Shown: positions 17,481-27,006, numbered from the stretch's first letter. The stretch: 64,000 bases of DNA from CBDBCU01 sp965243185 (GCA_965243185.1 OZ251531.1:744001-808000), one strand, 5' to 3'. Notes: generated by a model not told the origin, from the letters alone. Translations and numbers: made by a program.

Positions 17481-18437
17481 TTAAATCCCCAGCAGCCGCT
17501 CCATATTCTTGTAGAGGATGGCTTCCTTCTCCGCCATCGTCAGACTTTCCAATCCCAGCACCCACGCCACCGGCCAGTCAATCGCCATATCCGCCGGCCA
17601 GTCCGTCCCGAACAGCACTTTGTCAATCCCCACCAGATCAATCAGCATCCGCAAAGCCGGCTCGCTGTGCGTCAGGCAGTCATAATAGAACCGGTTCAGG
17701 TAACTGCTCGGCGGCTGCAAAATGTTCACCCGCGCCTCCGACCGCACCTGCCAGCCCCGATCCATCCGGCCCGCCCCGAAACAGGCGTAACCCCCGCCGT
17801 GGCACAGGCACACCCGCAAATCCGGGCAGGCATCCATCACCCCGCCGAACACAAAACTGGCGTAAGTAACCGCCCGATCCACCAAATTGCCGATGGTGTT
17901 ATGCAGATGATACCGGGGATTGCGCTCCCGCACCAGAGTCCGCCCGCCCTGCTGATGCACCAGCATTACCGCCCCCATTTCCTCGGCCGCCTTCCACAGC
18001 GGCATAAACTCCGGGTCATCATAGGTCTTGCCGTTCACATGGTCGTCAATCATCGCCCCGACAAAACCCATCCCGTTGACGCAGCGCTCCAACTCCGCCA
18101 CCGCCAGCCGCACATCCTGCATCGGGATAATCGCCATCCCCTTAAACCGGTCGGGATAGTCCACCGTCATCTGATACACCTCGTCGTTGCACTCCCGGTG
18201 CATCCCGGCGATGACCGCCGCGTCCCGCTCGTAGTAGTAGTAAAAGCTGAAAGTGGACACGATATGCACATCCACCCCCAGGGAGTTCATATCGTCGATG
18301 CGCTGTTCCGGCGTCCAGGAATTCCGCGGGCCAACCCGCATCTCCCCCGGCTTGACCCCGTGCCACTCCCGGCCGGCCGCCATCGCCCGGATAAAACACT
18401 GGGGCGTCAAATGGGCGTGAATGTCAATGCTCCGCAA
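17481..18437 (-). CDS. Amidohydrolase (ACMSD-like), paralogue 4 (TTG start)
   Basis: A 318-residue paralogue; the start codon is TTG at 18437, giving the same RSIDIHAHLTPQ N-terminus as its neighbours. Motifs VMLVHQQGGRT, LCHGGGYACFGAGRMDRGW and GTDWPADMAIDWP are intact. Compared with paralogue 3 it has a Cys in place of Ala before the HGGG motif. The TTG start predicts a lower translation rate than the ATG-initiated copies. Confidence 0.92.
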   Translation of the reverse strand: MRSIDIHAHLTPQCFIRAMAAGREWHGVKPGEMRVGPRNSWTPEQRIDDMNSLGVDVHIVSTFSFYYYYERDAAVIAGMHRECNDEVYQMTVDYPDRFKGMAIIPMQDVRLAVAELERCVNGMGFVGAMIDDHVNGKTYDDPEFMPLWKAAEEMGAVMLVHQQGGRTLVRERNPRYHLHNTIGNLVDRAVTYASFVFGGVMDACPDLRVCLCHGGGYACFGAGRMDRGWQVRSEARVNILQPPSSYLNRFYYDCLTHSEPALRMLIDLVGIDKVLFGTDWPADMAIDWPVAWVLGLESLTMAEKEAILYKNMERLLGI

Positions 18438-18570
18438 CTTTTGCCTCCCCTTGGGCTATTGCCCGGTTGAACGATTGAACGATTGAACCCTTGCCGCCGC
18501 CGTTGCCGGGCGGTTATACCCTGCTACCGGTACCGGCGCCGTTAAAGACCGCCGCCGCCGTTGCTGGCGG

Positions 18571-19518
18571 TTACACCCCCAGCAGCCGCTCCATATTTTT
18601 CCAAAGGATGGCTTCCTTCTCCTCCTGCGTCAGGCTCTCCAGCCCCAGCACCCACGCCACCGGCCAATCGATTTTCATATCGAACGGCCAGTCCGTCCCG
18701 AAAACCACCTTGTCAATGCCCGCCATATCAATCAGCATCCGCAGCGCCGACTCGCTGTGCGTCAGGCAGTCATAGTAAAACCGGCTCAGGTACGCGCTCG
18801 GCGGCTGCGGGATTTGCGGCAGCCGGCCCACATCCCAACTCCGATCCATCCGCCCCACGCCGTAACAGGTATAACCGCCGCCATGCGCCAGACAGATTTT
18901 CAAGTCCGGGCAGGCATCCATCACTCCGCCCATCACAAAGGAGGCAAAAGTCACCGCCCGATCCACCAGGTTGCCCACCGTGTTAGGCAGATGATAAGCC
19001 CGCGTCCGCGGCCGCACCAAAGTGCCGCCGCCCTGGTGGATAAAGATAACCGCCCCCATCTGTTCCGCCGCCTTCCACAGCGGCAGAAACTCCGGCTCGT
19101 CAAAGGTCTTGCCGTTGACCTTATCGTCAATCATCGCCCCCAGCATCCCCAGCTGATTGACGCACCGATCCAGTTCGGCAATGGCCCGGTCCACATCCTG
19201 CATCGGAATTTGGGCAAAACCCCGGAACCGTTCCGGGTAATCCACCGTCATTTGGTGGACTTCATCATTGCACTCCCGGTGCATCCCGGCAACTTCCTCC
19301 CCCGGACGCCCGTAAAAGTAAAACTGCGCCCCGGTCGAGGCCACTTGAACCTCCACCCCCAGCGAATCCATATCCCGAATCCGCTCCTCCGGCGTCCACT
19401 CCAACTCCGGCTCCAAATCCAGCGGCCGGACTTCCAACCCGTGCCATTCCCGCCCCTCCTTCATCGCCTTGATAAAGGACTGCGGCGTCACATGAGCGTG
19501 AATATCAATACTACGCAC
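18571..19518 (-). CDS. Amidohydrolase (ACMSD-like), paralogue 5 (GTG start)
   Basis: A 315-residue paralogue, first of the array in transcription order after the permease genes. The GTG start at 19518 has a good AGGAGGT Shine-Dalgarno. Metal and catalytic motifs are intact (RSIDIHAHVTPQ, VIFIHQGGGTL, LAHGGGYTCYGVGRMDRSWD, GTDWPFDMKIDWP). It differs from the others by a three-residue shortening after the MDRSWD motif, where the conserved VRSEAR segment is replaced by VGRLPQIP. Confidence 0.92.
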   Translation of the reverse strand: MRSIDIHAHVTPQSFIKAMKEGREWHGLEVRPLDLEPELEWTPEERIRDMDSLGVEVQVASTGAQFYFYGRPGEEVAGMHRECNDEVHQMTVDYPERFRGFAQIPMQDVDRAIAELDRCVNQLGMLGAMIDDKVNGKTFDEPEFLPLWKAAEQMGAVIFIHQGGGTLVRPRTRAYHLPNTVGNLVDRAVTFASFVMGGVMDACPDLKICLAHGGGYTCYGVGRMDRSWDVGRLPQIPQPPSAYLSRFYYDCLTHSESALRMLIDMAGIDKVVFGTDWPFDMKIDWPVAWVLGLESLTQEEKEAILWKNMERLLGV

Positions 19519-19711
19519 CGGAACCTCCTGAACCCGCCGGCTCGAAACCGTTGGGCTGAATGACCCCTTGATTATATGGAATACCAGAGCCAGCCGCTAC
19601 CCTTGGCCGCCCTTGCAAGGCAAGACGCAGAGCAACGGAGCCTAAAACCTCCGCCGCTCTGCGTCCCGGCCGGAACCGGGTCGGGTTCCGGCCGCCGGTC
19701 TGCCGCCGCGC

Positions 19712-20632
19712 CTACCGACCCCGCTGCCGGGGGTCGAACAAGTCCCGCAGGGCATCCCCAAAGAAAGCAAACCCCATCACCGTGATGGTCAGGAAAACCC
19801 CCGGGAACCCGATAATCCACGGCGCCCGCGGCGCGTACTGCGCCGCCTGCCCGGTCAGCATCCGCCCCCAGGACGGCGTCGGCTCCGAAATCCCCAACCC
19901 CAAGTAGCTCAACCCCGCCTCCGTCAAAATCGCCGTCCCGAACATCGACGACATAATAATCAGAAAGGGCGCTACCGTGTTGGGCATCACATGACGCAGC
20001 ATCGTCCGCAGGTCCGACGCCCCAATCGAACGCGCCGCCAGGGTATAGTCCATTTCCCGAATGGCAATGGTCGAGGAGCGGATAACCCGCACCCCCCGCG
20101 GCAGAATCGTCGCCGCAATCGCCATAATCACATTCGGCAGCGTATTGCCGAACACCGCCACGATAAACAGCGCCAGAATCAAATCCGGGAAGGACATCCA
20201 CACATCCACCCCCCGCTGCACTATGGCGTCCACTTTCCCCATCAGGAACCCGGAAATCAACCCGATGATAGCCCCAATCCCGGTGCCGACAATCACCGAC
20301 AAAAAGCCTACCAGCATCGAGATGCGCGCCCCGTGCACGATCCGGGAAAAGATGTCCCGCCCGAAGTTGTCCGTCCCGAACAGAAACTCAAAGCTCGGCG
20401 CCGCCAGCACCGCCTCGTAGTTCTGCTCCTGGTAAGTATAGGGCGCGATCAGGTCGGCAAACACCGCCAGCAGCATCATCACCACCACAATGCACAGCCC
20501 TACCGTCCCCAGCAGCTTGTGCCGGAAATAGTAAAGCGCGTACTTGAAAAACCCCGGACGCCGCGGCGGCTCCGCCGTCATCAAACTCTCGCGGATGGCG
20601 TCCGAACCGGTCGTCTCTCTTGGCGTTACCAT
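19712..20632 (-). CDS. Peptide/nickel-type ABC transporter permease (DppC-like)
   Basis: A 306-residue inner-membrane permease with an N-terminal cytoplasmic leader, a first membrane helix (LGTVGLCIVVVMMLLAVFAD), the periplasmic loop with FGTDNFGRDIFSRIVHGARI that is diagnostic for DppC/OppC, and the EAA loop (YTLAARSIGASDLRTMLRHV) that contacts the ATPase. It follows dppB and forms the second half of the channel. The transporter could carry oligopeptides or other small organic molecules such as glycosides. Confidence 0.94.
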   Translation of the reverse strand: MVTPRETTGSDAIRESLMTAEPPRRPGFFKYALYYFRHKLLGTVGLCIVVVMMLLAVFADLIAPYTYQEQNYEAVLAAPSFEFLFGTDNFGRDIFSRIVHGARISMLVGFLSVIVGTGIGAIIGLISGFLMGKVDAIVQRGVDVWMSFPDLILALFIVAVFGNTLPNVIMAIAATILPRGVRVIRSSTIAIREMDYTLAARSIGASDLRTMLRHVMPNTVAPFLIIMSSMFGTAILTEAGLSYLGLGISEPTPSWGRMLTGQAAQYAPRAPWIIGFPGVFLTITVMGFAFFGDALRDLFDPRQRGR

Positions 20633-20730
20633 TTAATTTCCCCTTGGCAAAAATGCCCGCCGCCCCCGGCGGCGATGCTCCGCCCCTCTCGAACTTCTTA
20701 CCGTACGGGGCGGAGCGTCAGCCCTCCGGT

Positions 20731-21696
20731 CTAGGTATAGCGGATGCGCGGGTCCAGCCACGCGTACATAATGTCCACCACCAGGTTTGCCAGCAGCACC
20801 ACCAGCGCAATGAACATCACGACTGCTTGCACCACCGGGTAGTCCCGGTTCCCCACCCCCTGGATAAAGAGTGTGCCGATGCCGTGCAGGTTAAACACCT
20901 GCTCGATAATGACCTGCCCGCTCATCAGGAACACCACCTCAAACCCGGCCAAAGTGCTTACCGGCAGCAGGGCGTTCCGCAGCACGTGCCGCCCCAATAC
21001 CCGGGAGCGGTACAAACCCTTGGCCTCGGCGGTGCGGACATAGTCCTCCCGCAGCACTTCCAGTACCGAGGAGCGGGTCATCCGCAGAATCTCCGCCGAA
21101 CTCCGCAGCCCCACCAGAAAGGCCGGCAGCAGCAGCACCGACAGATTCCGCACCGGGTCATCCCACAGATGCCGGTACTCAACCGGTGGCGCCCAACCCC
21201 AGATGGCTACCAGCCCGGCAATCACCATCAACGCCAGCCAGAACCCCGGCATCGCTTGCAGCGTCATACTGGCGGACCGCAGCACATAGTCGAGCCACTT
21301 ATCCTGCTGCACCGCCGCGATAACCCCGCCAACGGTACCCAAGAATGTCGCCAGCAGCACCGCCAGCAGCCCCAGCTCAAAACTCAGGAAAATCCGCGAC
21401 GCCATCCGCTCAATGACCGGCTTGCGGTTGTTCCAGGAAATGCCAAAGTCCCCCTGGATAAAGTTACCCAGCCACTTGGCATACTGCACCGGAACCGGGT
21501 CATCCAGCCCCAGCTGTTCCCGAATCCGCTCCGCCTGCTCATCCGTAGCGTCGTAGGCTTCCCCGGGCCTCCCCCCCAGCAGTAGCGCATCGGCGGCGTC
21601 CCCCGGGATGAATTGCAGCATCCCGAATATCACCACCGACACAAAGAACACCGTCGGAAAGAACAGGAGAAACCGCTTAATCAGATAAGTCCGCAT
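20731..21696 (-). CDS. Peptide/nickel-type ABC transporter permease (DppB-like)
   Basis: A permease of about 321 residues. I start at the ATG at 21696 (MRTYLIKRFLLFFPTVFFVS), three codons inside the GTG-initiated frame. The GDPVxVQYxKWLGNFIQGDFG region and the EAA loop (YVRTAEAKGLYRSRVLGRHV) are diagnostic of DppB/OppB. It is co-transcribed with dppC from a strong promoter at 21838-21865. Confidence 0.94.
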   Translation of the reverse strand: MRTYLIKRFLLFFPTVFFVSVVIFGMLQFIPGDAADALLLGGRPGEAYDATDEQAERIREQLGLDDPVPVQYAKWLGNFIQGDFGISWNNRKPVIERMASRIFLSFELGLLAVLLATFLGTVGGVIAAVQQDKWLDYVLRSASMTLQAMPGFWLALMVIAGLVAIWGWAPPVEYRHLWDDPVRNLSVLLLPAFLVGLRSSAEILRMTRSSVLEVLREDYVRTAEAKGLYRSRVLGRHVLRNALLPVSTLAGFEVVFLMSGQVIIEQVFNLHGIGTLFIQGVGNRDYPVVQAVVMFIALVVLLANLVVDIMYAWLDPRIRYT

Positions 21697-21837
21697 TGGG
21701 TACACCCCTCACCGGGCCGTTGACCACGCCCGCCGGAAAGTTAAGACGCCCGGTTCGCCGATTTGGCCCCTAGCTGATTTGGGCTAATTTACCGGTTTGG
21801 ATAGTTCTACGCCGCCATCCCAAAGCCGGTTTTGCTG

Positions 21838-21865
21838 ATTATATTGGATTTACTACTGCTGTCAA
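21838..21865 (-). promoter_or_regulatory. Promoter of the dppBC genes
   Basis: On the minus strand TTGACA (21865-21860) and TATAAT (21843-21838) are separated by 16 bp, both consensus. It lies about 140 bp before the dppB start. The permeases thus have their own promoter in addition to possible read-through from the binding-protein gene. The rest of the 21697-22023 spacer holds only the terminator at 21945-21978. Confidence 0.75.
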
Positions 21866-21944
21866 GCCATTTAGCCCAAAACCAGCCCTTTGGAATCCCC
21901 CCGCCCCCAATCGGCGGCAGCTCCGGTCGCCCCCATTGGATAAC

Positions 21945-21978
21945 ACAAGCCACCCATCCCCAAAGAACGGGTGGCTTG
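21945..21978 (-). terminator. Hairpin after the binding-protein gene
   Basis: An inverted repeat CAAGCCACCC/GGGTGGCTTG lies about 45 bp past the stop of the gene at 22024-23994. The T-run is poor, so it may be a partial terminator that lets some transcripts continue to dppB. Confidence 0.55.
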
Positions 21979-22023
21979 CGTTCAGTTGTTAGCCCTTAAC
22001 CGGCTCTGCCCTGTAGGTAGGGA

Positions 22024-23994
22024 CTAGGCCCCGCCCGGCACGCCGCTGGTCTGACCCGAGTTCCCCGTGTTGCCCTTGTCCGCCGGGTCAATCCACAGAT
22101 GCATGAACTTCAGGAAGGAACCATTGGGCGCCGGGAAGTGCGAATACCCGTTGACCTCCGGCCAGAAGGATACCGCTTCCTGCTCCCAATAGACCGGGAA
22201 AGAACCGTAAGCCCGCATCGCCGCCAGTTCAATCTGGTCCGACAGCTCCTTGCGCGCATCCGGGTCCAGCTCCACCTGCGCCCGGTCCAGCAGGGCGACG
22301 ATGCTCTCGTCGCACGGGCCGTTGGGCGTCCAGTGATTGCCCGCCGAATCGCAGCGCAGGAAAGCCGCCACGCCGGCGTTGGGGTCGTCTGCCGTTACGG
22401 TGTTGTTGCCCGGCTTGAACGCGCCCCAAGTGCCTTGCGACTCCAACGTCCGATAGGCAATGGTTTCCACCAGGTCAAAGTCCGTCTGGATGCCCAGCAG
22501 CCGCAGCTGCTCTTGCAGGAAAGTCGCCCGCGCGCCCACCTGCTCGTCGCCCTCGACGGTGAACAGGTAAGTCTCATCAAAGGGGAAGTTGTTCGCTTCC
22601 AGCAGCGCCTTGGCTTCCTCCCGCACCGTGCCCATATCATTGGACACGCACCAGCCGGGGACGGAGCACAGCTGTTCCTGGCTCAGTTCCCACGGGCTGC
22701 CCGGAGCGTAACCGAACCCGCCCACCGCGGCGTTGCCGTCTTGCAGCACCTGAATAGCGGCGTTGCGGTCAATCCCCATCACGATCGCCTGCCGCACCTC
22801 GACATTGTCAAAGGGCGCAATGCGCGGGTTAATCCACAGCCGGAAGTTGCCCCGCGTGGCCCGAATGACCGTCATAATCTGGTCATGATCTACATACGCG
22901 GCATACTGACCCCAGTTCCGAACCCAGTGCCAGTCGGTATTGTGGGCCAACTGTTGGGCTTGCTGCGCGGACTCGTCCAGAATGCCGTTGATGACCAGTT
23001 CGTCCACATAGGGCAGCCCACCGAGGTAGTAGTTGGGGTTCTTGTCAAAATACTGGGTGTTCTGCCCAACCGACTGGCCTTCCCGCCACATAAAGGGCCC
23101 CAACCCCACCGACACATCCTGGAACATCGCCTCTTCGCCGCCCTCCATGAACCAGGCTTTGTTGAAAATCTGCGCCCGGCGGTTCGCCAAGGGCAGCAGC
23201 AGCACCTCTTGGCTGCTCGGGCCGACGAAGTTCATCTGCAAGGTCAGATCGTCAACGCAGCTCAAGCCGTGAATGCCCGCCCCGCTGTCGTCACCGACGT
23301 TTGCCAAGCGGCTCTTCATATAACTGGCCGTAATGCCCGCCTCGGTAATCATCGTCTCAAAGGAGAACCGGGCATCCTCGCAGGTAAAGGCGTCGCCGTT
23401 GTGCCAGGTAACGCCCTCCCGGAAGTTGAAAGTAATCCCGTCCAGCCCGTCAGACACTTCCCAGCTCTGCGCCAAGTCGGGAATAATCGGCGCGCCGGAA
23501 TCATACGGATTCTCCATCACCAGCAGCGCGCCGGTGGGCATCCGATAGCGGTCCGTTACGCCGGAACCCGCGCCCCACGCATTGGCGTGTTCCAGGGGAT
23601 CCTCGTAGTTAATCCGCAAAGTCCCCCCGGACACCACATCCCCGTAAAACTCCTTGACATTGTCCGGAATGGGCAAGCCAACGTCCGACATCGCCATGGT
23701 ATCGGGCTTGTCCATCATATCGTCCGTCGGCTTGTCCATCGCCTCCGGCATCGCGGTGGGGGCCGGCTGTTCCATCGCCTCGCCGCCGCCCGTCGCCCCG
23801 TCGGTCGTCATCCCGCCGTCCATCGACTCCGCCGGAGCCGGGTCGGCCATCGCCGCCGGAGCTTCGGTCGCCGCCGGCGCGGCCGGGGCCGCCGGCTCCG
23901 ACGCGCTGCCGCACGCCACCGCAGCCAGGGCCAGCAGCGCCACCATCGACGCCAAAGCCCACGCCTTGGGTTTCCTTAACCACTGATAGGTCAT
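22024..23994 (-). CDS. Extracellular solute-binding lipoprotein, family 5 (DppA-like)
   Basis: A 656-residue binding protein of the peptide/nickel uptake class. It has a lipoprotein signal ending LAAVACGS with Cys 28 as the lipidated residue, followed by a long Ala/Pro/Met-rich linker to about residue 100. The SBP family 5 domain contains NPYDSGAPIIPDLAQSWEVS and TFNFREGVTWHNGDAF and ends with PEVNGYSHFPAPNGS. Its linker is typical of Chloroflexota surface lipoproteins. It precedes the permease pair; the matching ATPases are probably the pair at 34776-36880. Confidence 0.94.
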   Translation of the reverse strand: MTYQWLRKPKAWALASMVALLALAAVACGSASEPAAPAAPAATEAPAAMADPAPAESMDGGMTTDGATGGGEAMEQPAPTAMPEAMDKPTDDMMDKPDTMAMSDVGLPIPDNVKEFYGDVVSGGTLRINYEDPLEHANAWGAGSGVTDRYRMPTGALLVMENPYDSGAPIIPDLAQSWEVSDGLDGITFNFREGVTWHNGDAFTCEDARFSFETMITEAGITASYMKSRLANVGDDSGAGIHGLSCVDDLTLQMNFVGPSSQEVLLLPLANRRAQIFNKAWFMEGGEEAMFQDVSVGLGPFMWREGQSVGQNTQYFDKNPNYYLGGLPYVDELVINGILDESAQQAQQLAHNTDWHWVRNWGQYAAYVDHDQIMTVIRATRGNFRLWINPRIAPFDNVEVRQAIVMGIDRNAAIQVLQDGNAAVGGFGYAPGSPWELSQEQLCSVPGWCVSNDMGTVREEAKALLEANNFPFDETYLFTVEGDEQVGARATFLQEQLRLLGIQTDFDLVETIAYRTLESQGTWGAFKPGNNTVTADDPNAGVAAFLRCDSAGNHWTPNGPCDESIVALLDRAQVELDPDARKELSDQIELAAMRAYGSFPVYWEQEAVSFWPEVNGYSHFPAPNGSFLKFMHLWIDPADKGNTGNSGQTSGVPGGA

Positions 23995-24181
23995 CTCTTT
24001 TCCTCCCTCGTTAGCTCGGGAATACAGCCTACTCTGTTGGCTGCTGAGGAACCCTCGAATAAGGTACTAATAGTTCTCCGCTAGGCAACCTACCTCCTGA
24101 ATCATTAAAATCCCGTTGGTTTCTCCCCAACAAGGTTAAACTCCGTGTAAATTTCTTTACCCGGAATCCCGTTAGCAAAGG

Positions 24182-24210
24182 AATATATACCCGTCAATCC
24201 CCGCTGTCAA
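24182..24210 (-). promoter_or_regulatory. Promoter of the DppA-like gene with long leader
   Basis: TTGACA (24210-24205) and TATATT (24187-24182) on the minus strand are spaced by 17 bp. The transcript would carry a leader of about 180 nt with several short inverted repeats (e.g. AGCC...GGCT at 24030-24055). No known riboswitch was recognised in the 23995-24350 spacer. Confidence 0.7.
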
Positions 24211-24350
24211 GATATTTTCCCGATTTCCCCGATTATTCCAGGGTTTTAATTGTCAATGCTGTGGTAGCCCCGGAGTTGCAAAGACCGGGAGCCGCCGGGA
24301 TAATCAATTTCCTGACGGATCCCGGTTATACAACTGCCGGCAAGGGGGGC

Positions 24351-26300
24351 TTAGCGGCTGTAGCCGGAGTCTCCGGGCCAGTAGGTGGGCAGGGTGTGGT
24401 TCAGCTGCTCGAGGAGGAAGGCGAAGTCTTGGTAGGAAGTGAGCTGGCCCAAGTCGGCGGCCAGGGGTTGCAGTTGGTCGAGCAGGGTTGCCAAGTCGCC
24501 GCCGTTGTTGGAGTAGTTCGGGCGGGCGGCGTAGGGCAGGCCGCTGTAGCGGTCGGCGGTCAGGGCGACGATGGCGCCGAATTGCAAAAGCGGGTTGGGG
24601 GTGTAGGTCAAGGCCGGCGGCCAGGGGTTGCCGATGGCGGCTTGCTGCTGGAGGGAGCGGCCGCTCTCCGGCTCGACCCAGCGCAGTTCGACCGTCCCCA
24701 AGGTGTCCGCTGCGGCCGGGGCGTTGGTCAATTCCAGTTCGTAGAAAACGGTAGTGGCCGCGCCGGAGGGGATTTCGGCGAATTCCTTGCGGTTCTGCTC
24801 AAAGAGATGGTCGGCGGTGATGCGGTTTTCGTAGCCGATAATCCGCCAGTTGCGGACAAACTCCGGATGCCAGGTTACTTGGGCGCGGGTCTGGTCCGCA
24901 AAGGGGATGGCTAGAGCCAGCCAGTTGTCCCGGCGGAAAACGCTGCGGGCTTGGGCCGGGGTGTCCAGATAGCGATACCAGCCGTTGCCGTGCTGGGCCA
25001 ACTGCTCCAAGAGGTAGTCGTTGTAGTTGGCAATGCCGACGCCCAGGGTAATCAGCCGCAGCGGGTTGTCGGTCTGGTTGTCGGCGGCGGATTCGAGGAT
25101 GGCAAAGGGGTTGGTGGCGTCCACATTAGCCACGCCGTCGGACATCAGGATGACATAGTGGTAGGCGTCGGGGCGCTGGCGGCGGATTTCGGCCGCCATT
25201 TGGACGCCGCGGTCGAGGCCGGCTTGGACATTGGTGGCGGCGTGGGGCTGCAAGCGGGCAATGGACTGCGGCACGGCCGGGTCGTCGGGGTGGCTATGGG
25301 CTACGGTCAGTTCGGGAATAACCGTGTCGGTGAAGTGGACGACGGCGATGCGGTCTTGGGGGCGCAGGCTTCGGCGGATGCTTTCGGCGGCTTCCCGGGC
25401 GATGGCGACCCGATTGCCCTCGCCCATCGACCCGGAGGCATCCAATACCAAGGTTACATTCAGGGGCTTGCCGTCATCCCGCAGCTCCGGGGCTTGGAAA
25501 GCCAGCCGCGCCAGATGTTTGCCACTATCCAAGGGATGGGGAAAAACATCGGCGGTGATAGCGAATTGGTCGGTCTGCTGGGGGTAGGCATAGCCGTAGT
25601 CAAAGGCGTTAATCCATTCCTCGGCGCGCACCGAATCCGGCTCTACGGGATAGCCGGCGCGGGCCCAATTGAGGGCTAGTTGGTAGGAAGTGCGGTCGGT
25701 GTCGAGGCTGAAAGTGGATACCGGGTCTTGGCGGGTGTCCACTACGGGGGAGCGTTGGTAGTTCTGGAAAGTGGCCGCGGCGGGCTGGGGGCTACCGGCC
25801 GGGCTGGTGGCTTGGGCCGGGGCCGTAGTGCCGCCGCCGGCCGGGGCGGCTTGGGACTGAGGAGCGGCTTGGGCTTGGGGCATTGCGGTGGGGGACGGGG
25901 CGGCGGAGCCGGCCGCGCCCATCGCTCCGTCCGGGCTGGCGGCACCGGCCGCGCCGGTTACCCCTTGCGGCTGCGGACCCGACGGGCCGGAGGAGCCGCT
26001 GCTGGCGGCGGCGGTCATCGATTCCGTTTGTGCCATCGTTTCCACTTGCGCCTCGTGGATAACTTCGGCCATTTCCGGGGCGGCGGAGTCAGTGGCGGAT
26101 TCGGAGAGAGCGGCCGAGCCGGGGATGGGGCGGTCGAAACCGTCCGGGGACGCGGTAACCGGGGCGGACAAGGCAGGCGCGGACGTGGACGGCGGCTGGG
26201 GGCTGATTTCCGGGTCAGCCGGCGCGCGGCAGGCCGCGGTCAGGAGCAGGGCAAAGAGGGTCAGCAGGGTCAGCAGGGAAAGGCGGTTCAGGGTAGGCAT
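24351..26300 (-). CDS. VWA-domain lipoprotein (YfbK-like)
   Basis: A 649-residue secreted lipoprotein: signal with lipidation Cys 24 (LLLTAACRAP), then a 150-residue Ala/Pro/Gln/Ser-rich linker. Next come the YfbK-type N-terminal region (DPVSTFSLDTDRTSYQLALN), a von Willebrand A domain with a complete MIDAS start DASGSMGE at 287-294, and a C-terminal DUF3520-like part (FYELELTNAPAA). Proteins of this type bind ligands or scaffold surface complexes. The gene lies in a segment whose G/C strand bias is opposite to the surrounding DNA, hinting at inversion or recent arrival. Confidence 0.9.
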   Translation of the reverse strand: MPTLNRLSLLTLLTLFALLLTAACRAPADPEISPQPPSTSAPALSAPVTASPDGFDRPIPGSAALSESATDSAAPEMAEVIHEAQVETMAQTESMTAAASSGSSGPSGPQPQGVTGAAGAASPDGAMGAAGSAAPSPTAMPQAQAAPQSQAAPAGGGTTAPAQATSPAGSPQPAAATFQNYQRSPVVDTRQDPVSTFSLDTDRTSYQLALNWARAGYPVEPDSVRAEEWINAFDYGYAYPQQTDQFAITADVFPHPLDSGKHLARLAFQAPELRDDGKPLNVTLVLDASGSMGEGNRVAIAREAAESIRRSLRPQDRIAVVHFTDTVIPELTVAHSHPDDPAVPQSIARLQPHAATNVQAGLDRGVQMAAEIRRQRPDAYHYVILMSDGVANVDATNPFAILESAADNQTDNPLRLITLGVGIANYNDYLLEQLAQHGNGWYRYLDTPAQARSVFRRDNWLALAIPFADQTRAQVTWHPEFVRNWRIIGYENRITADHLFEQNRKEFAEIPSGAATTVFYELELTNAPAAADTLGTVELRWVEPESGRSLQQQAAIGNPWPPALTYTPNPLLQFGAIVALTADRYSGLPYAARPNYSNNGGDLATLLDQLQPLAADLGQLTSYQDFAFLLEQLNHTLPTYWPGDSGYSR

Positions 26301-26406
26301 AATCGCTCAAACCTCCGGCAGGATTTAGGGGTTATGCCGGCTATGACGGAAGGGTTGAGGATTTTGTTCCCGGGGGAATGGGGGATTTTTGGGGGGACAG
26401 GAAAAT

Positions 26407-26438
26407 GCCTCCGCCCGGAATCAAACCCGGGCGGGGGC
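26407..26438 (-). terminator. Terminator of hicAB copy 1
   Basis: A GC-rich stem of 12 bp (GCCTCCGCCCGG paired with CCGGGCGGGGGC) lies 27 bp past the hicB stop; ATTTTCC follows on the minus strand. Confidence 0.65.
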
Positions 26439-26464
26439 TTTTACGGCGATGCCGAGGGAGAAAA

Positions 26465-26764
26465 TCAGGCAGATAGGGACGCTACTTCGCGGTCGGCATA
26501 GGTTTCGGAGAGGTCGGCGGCGTGGAGAGCCGCAATAAAAGCGGCGGTCTGCTCAATATAGGGCAGGTCAGCGATTGCCGGCGGCGGGGTTTCTCCGGTG
26601 GTCTGCATATCGTCAAGGATGTCGGCCACCAGTTGGCGGATACCGGCAAAGGCGGCTTCCGCAGTGGGTTCCAGCCAGCTCAGCAGGGAAAACTCGTAGC
26701 AGAGGCCAACATACTCGTTGTCCTCGGCAGACCAGGTGACCCGGTAAGTATAGTGGTCGGTCAT
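26465..26764 (-). CDS. hicB: HicB-like antitoxin, copy 1
   Basis: A 99-residue protein with the HicB partial RNase-H fold: YTYRVTWSAEDNEYVGLCYE, then SLLSWLEPTAEAAFAGIRQLVADILDDM. Ordinary HicB proteins of this subgroup end with a ribbon-helix-helix that binds DNA (pattern F-x-V-R-x-P). Here that part is missing and replaced by YIEQTAAFIAALHAADLSET. The start overlaps the hicA stop (ATGA). It would neutralise HicA by direct binding; loss of the DNA-binding end would change autoregulation. Confidence 0.8.
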   Translation of the reverse strand: MTDHYTYRVTWSAEDNEYVGLCYEFSLLSWLEPTAEAAFAGIRQLVADILDDMQTTGETPPPAIADLPYIEQTAAFIAALHAADLSETYADREVASLSA

Positions 26765-27006
26765 CGCAGTTCCTCCGTCAGCATAAGCGCTTTGATGACT
26801 TGGTGGACTTGATACTCCTTAGCCATCCCGCGAAGGCTTTGGATATTGATGTTTGGAACGCCCGGCGGCGTGGGGTAAAACCGATGACCGGTACCCCGCT
26901 GCCGGGGGCGGCCAAAATGCCGGTCGCAAATCCGGACTAATTCGGCAAAGCGGATGCCGCGGGGGTTGCGGCGCAGTCTCGCGATGTCCTCCCGTATCCG
27001 TTCCAT
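26761..27006 (-). CDS. hicA: HicA-like mRNA interferase toxin, copy 1
   Basis: An 81-residue protein with the small double-stranded RNA-binding fold of HicA: FAELVRICDRHFGRPRQRGT, then GHRFYPTPPGVPNINIQSL and a final RGMAKEYQVHQVIKAL helix. The RQRGTGHRFY segment carries the catalytic-type Gly-His (GxSH/GTGH in this subgroup). Gene order toxin-antitoxin with overlapping stop/start is standard. A second copy at 30636-30893 is interrupted by a stop. Confidence 0.8.
   Translation of the reverse strand: MERIREDIARLRRNPRGIRFAELVRICDRHFGRPRQRGTGHRFYPTPPGVPNINIQSLRGMAKEYQVHQVIKALMLTEELR

Noticed and set aside
13078..19518. Assembly duplication of one amidohydrolase gene
   Set aside because: The five copies differ throughout in sequence, length and start codon, so they are real paralogues.
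22099..23979. 626-residue plus-strand frame
   Set aside because: Exact antisense shadow of the DppA-like gene.
23995..24180. Riboswitch in the long leader of the DppA-like gene
   Set aside because: Short hairpins exist but no known riboswitch consensus could be matched.
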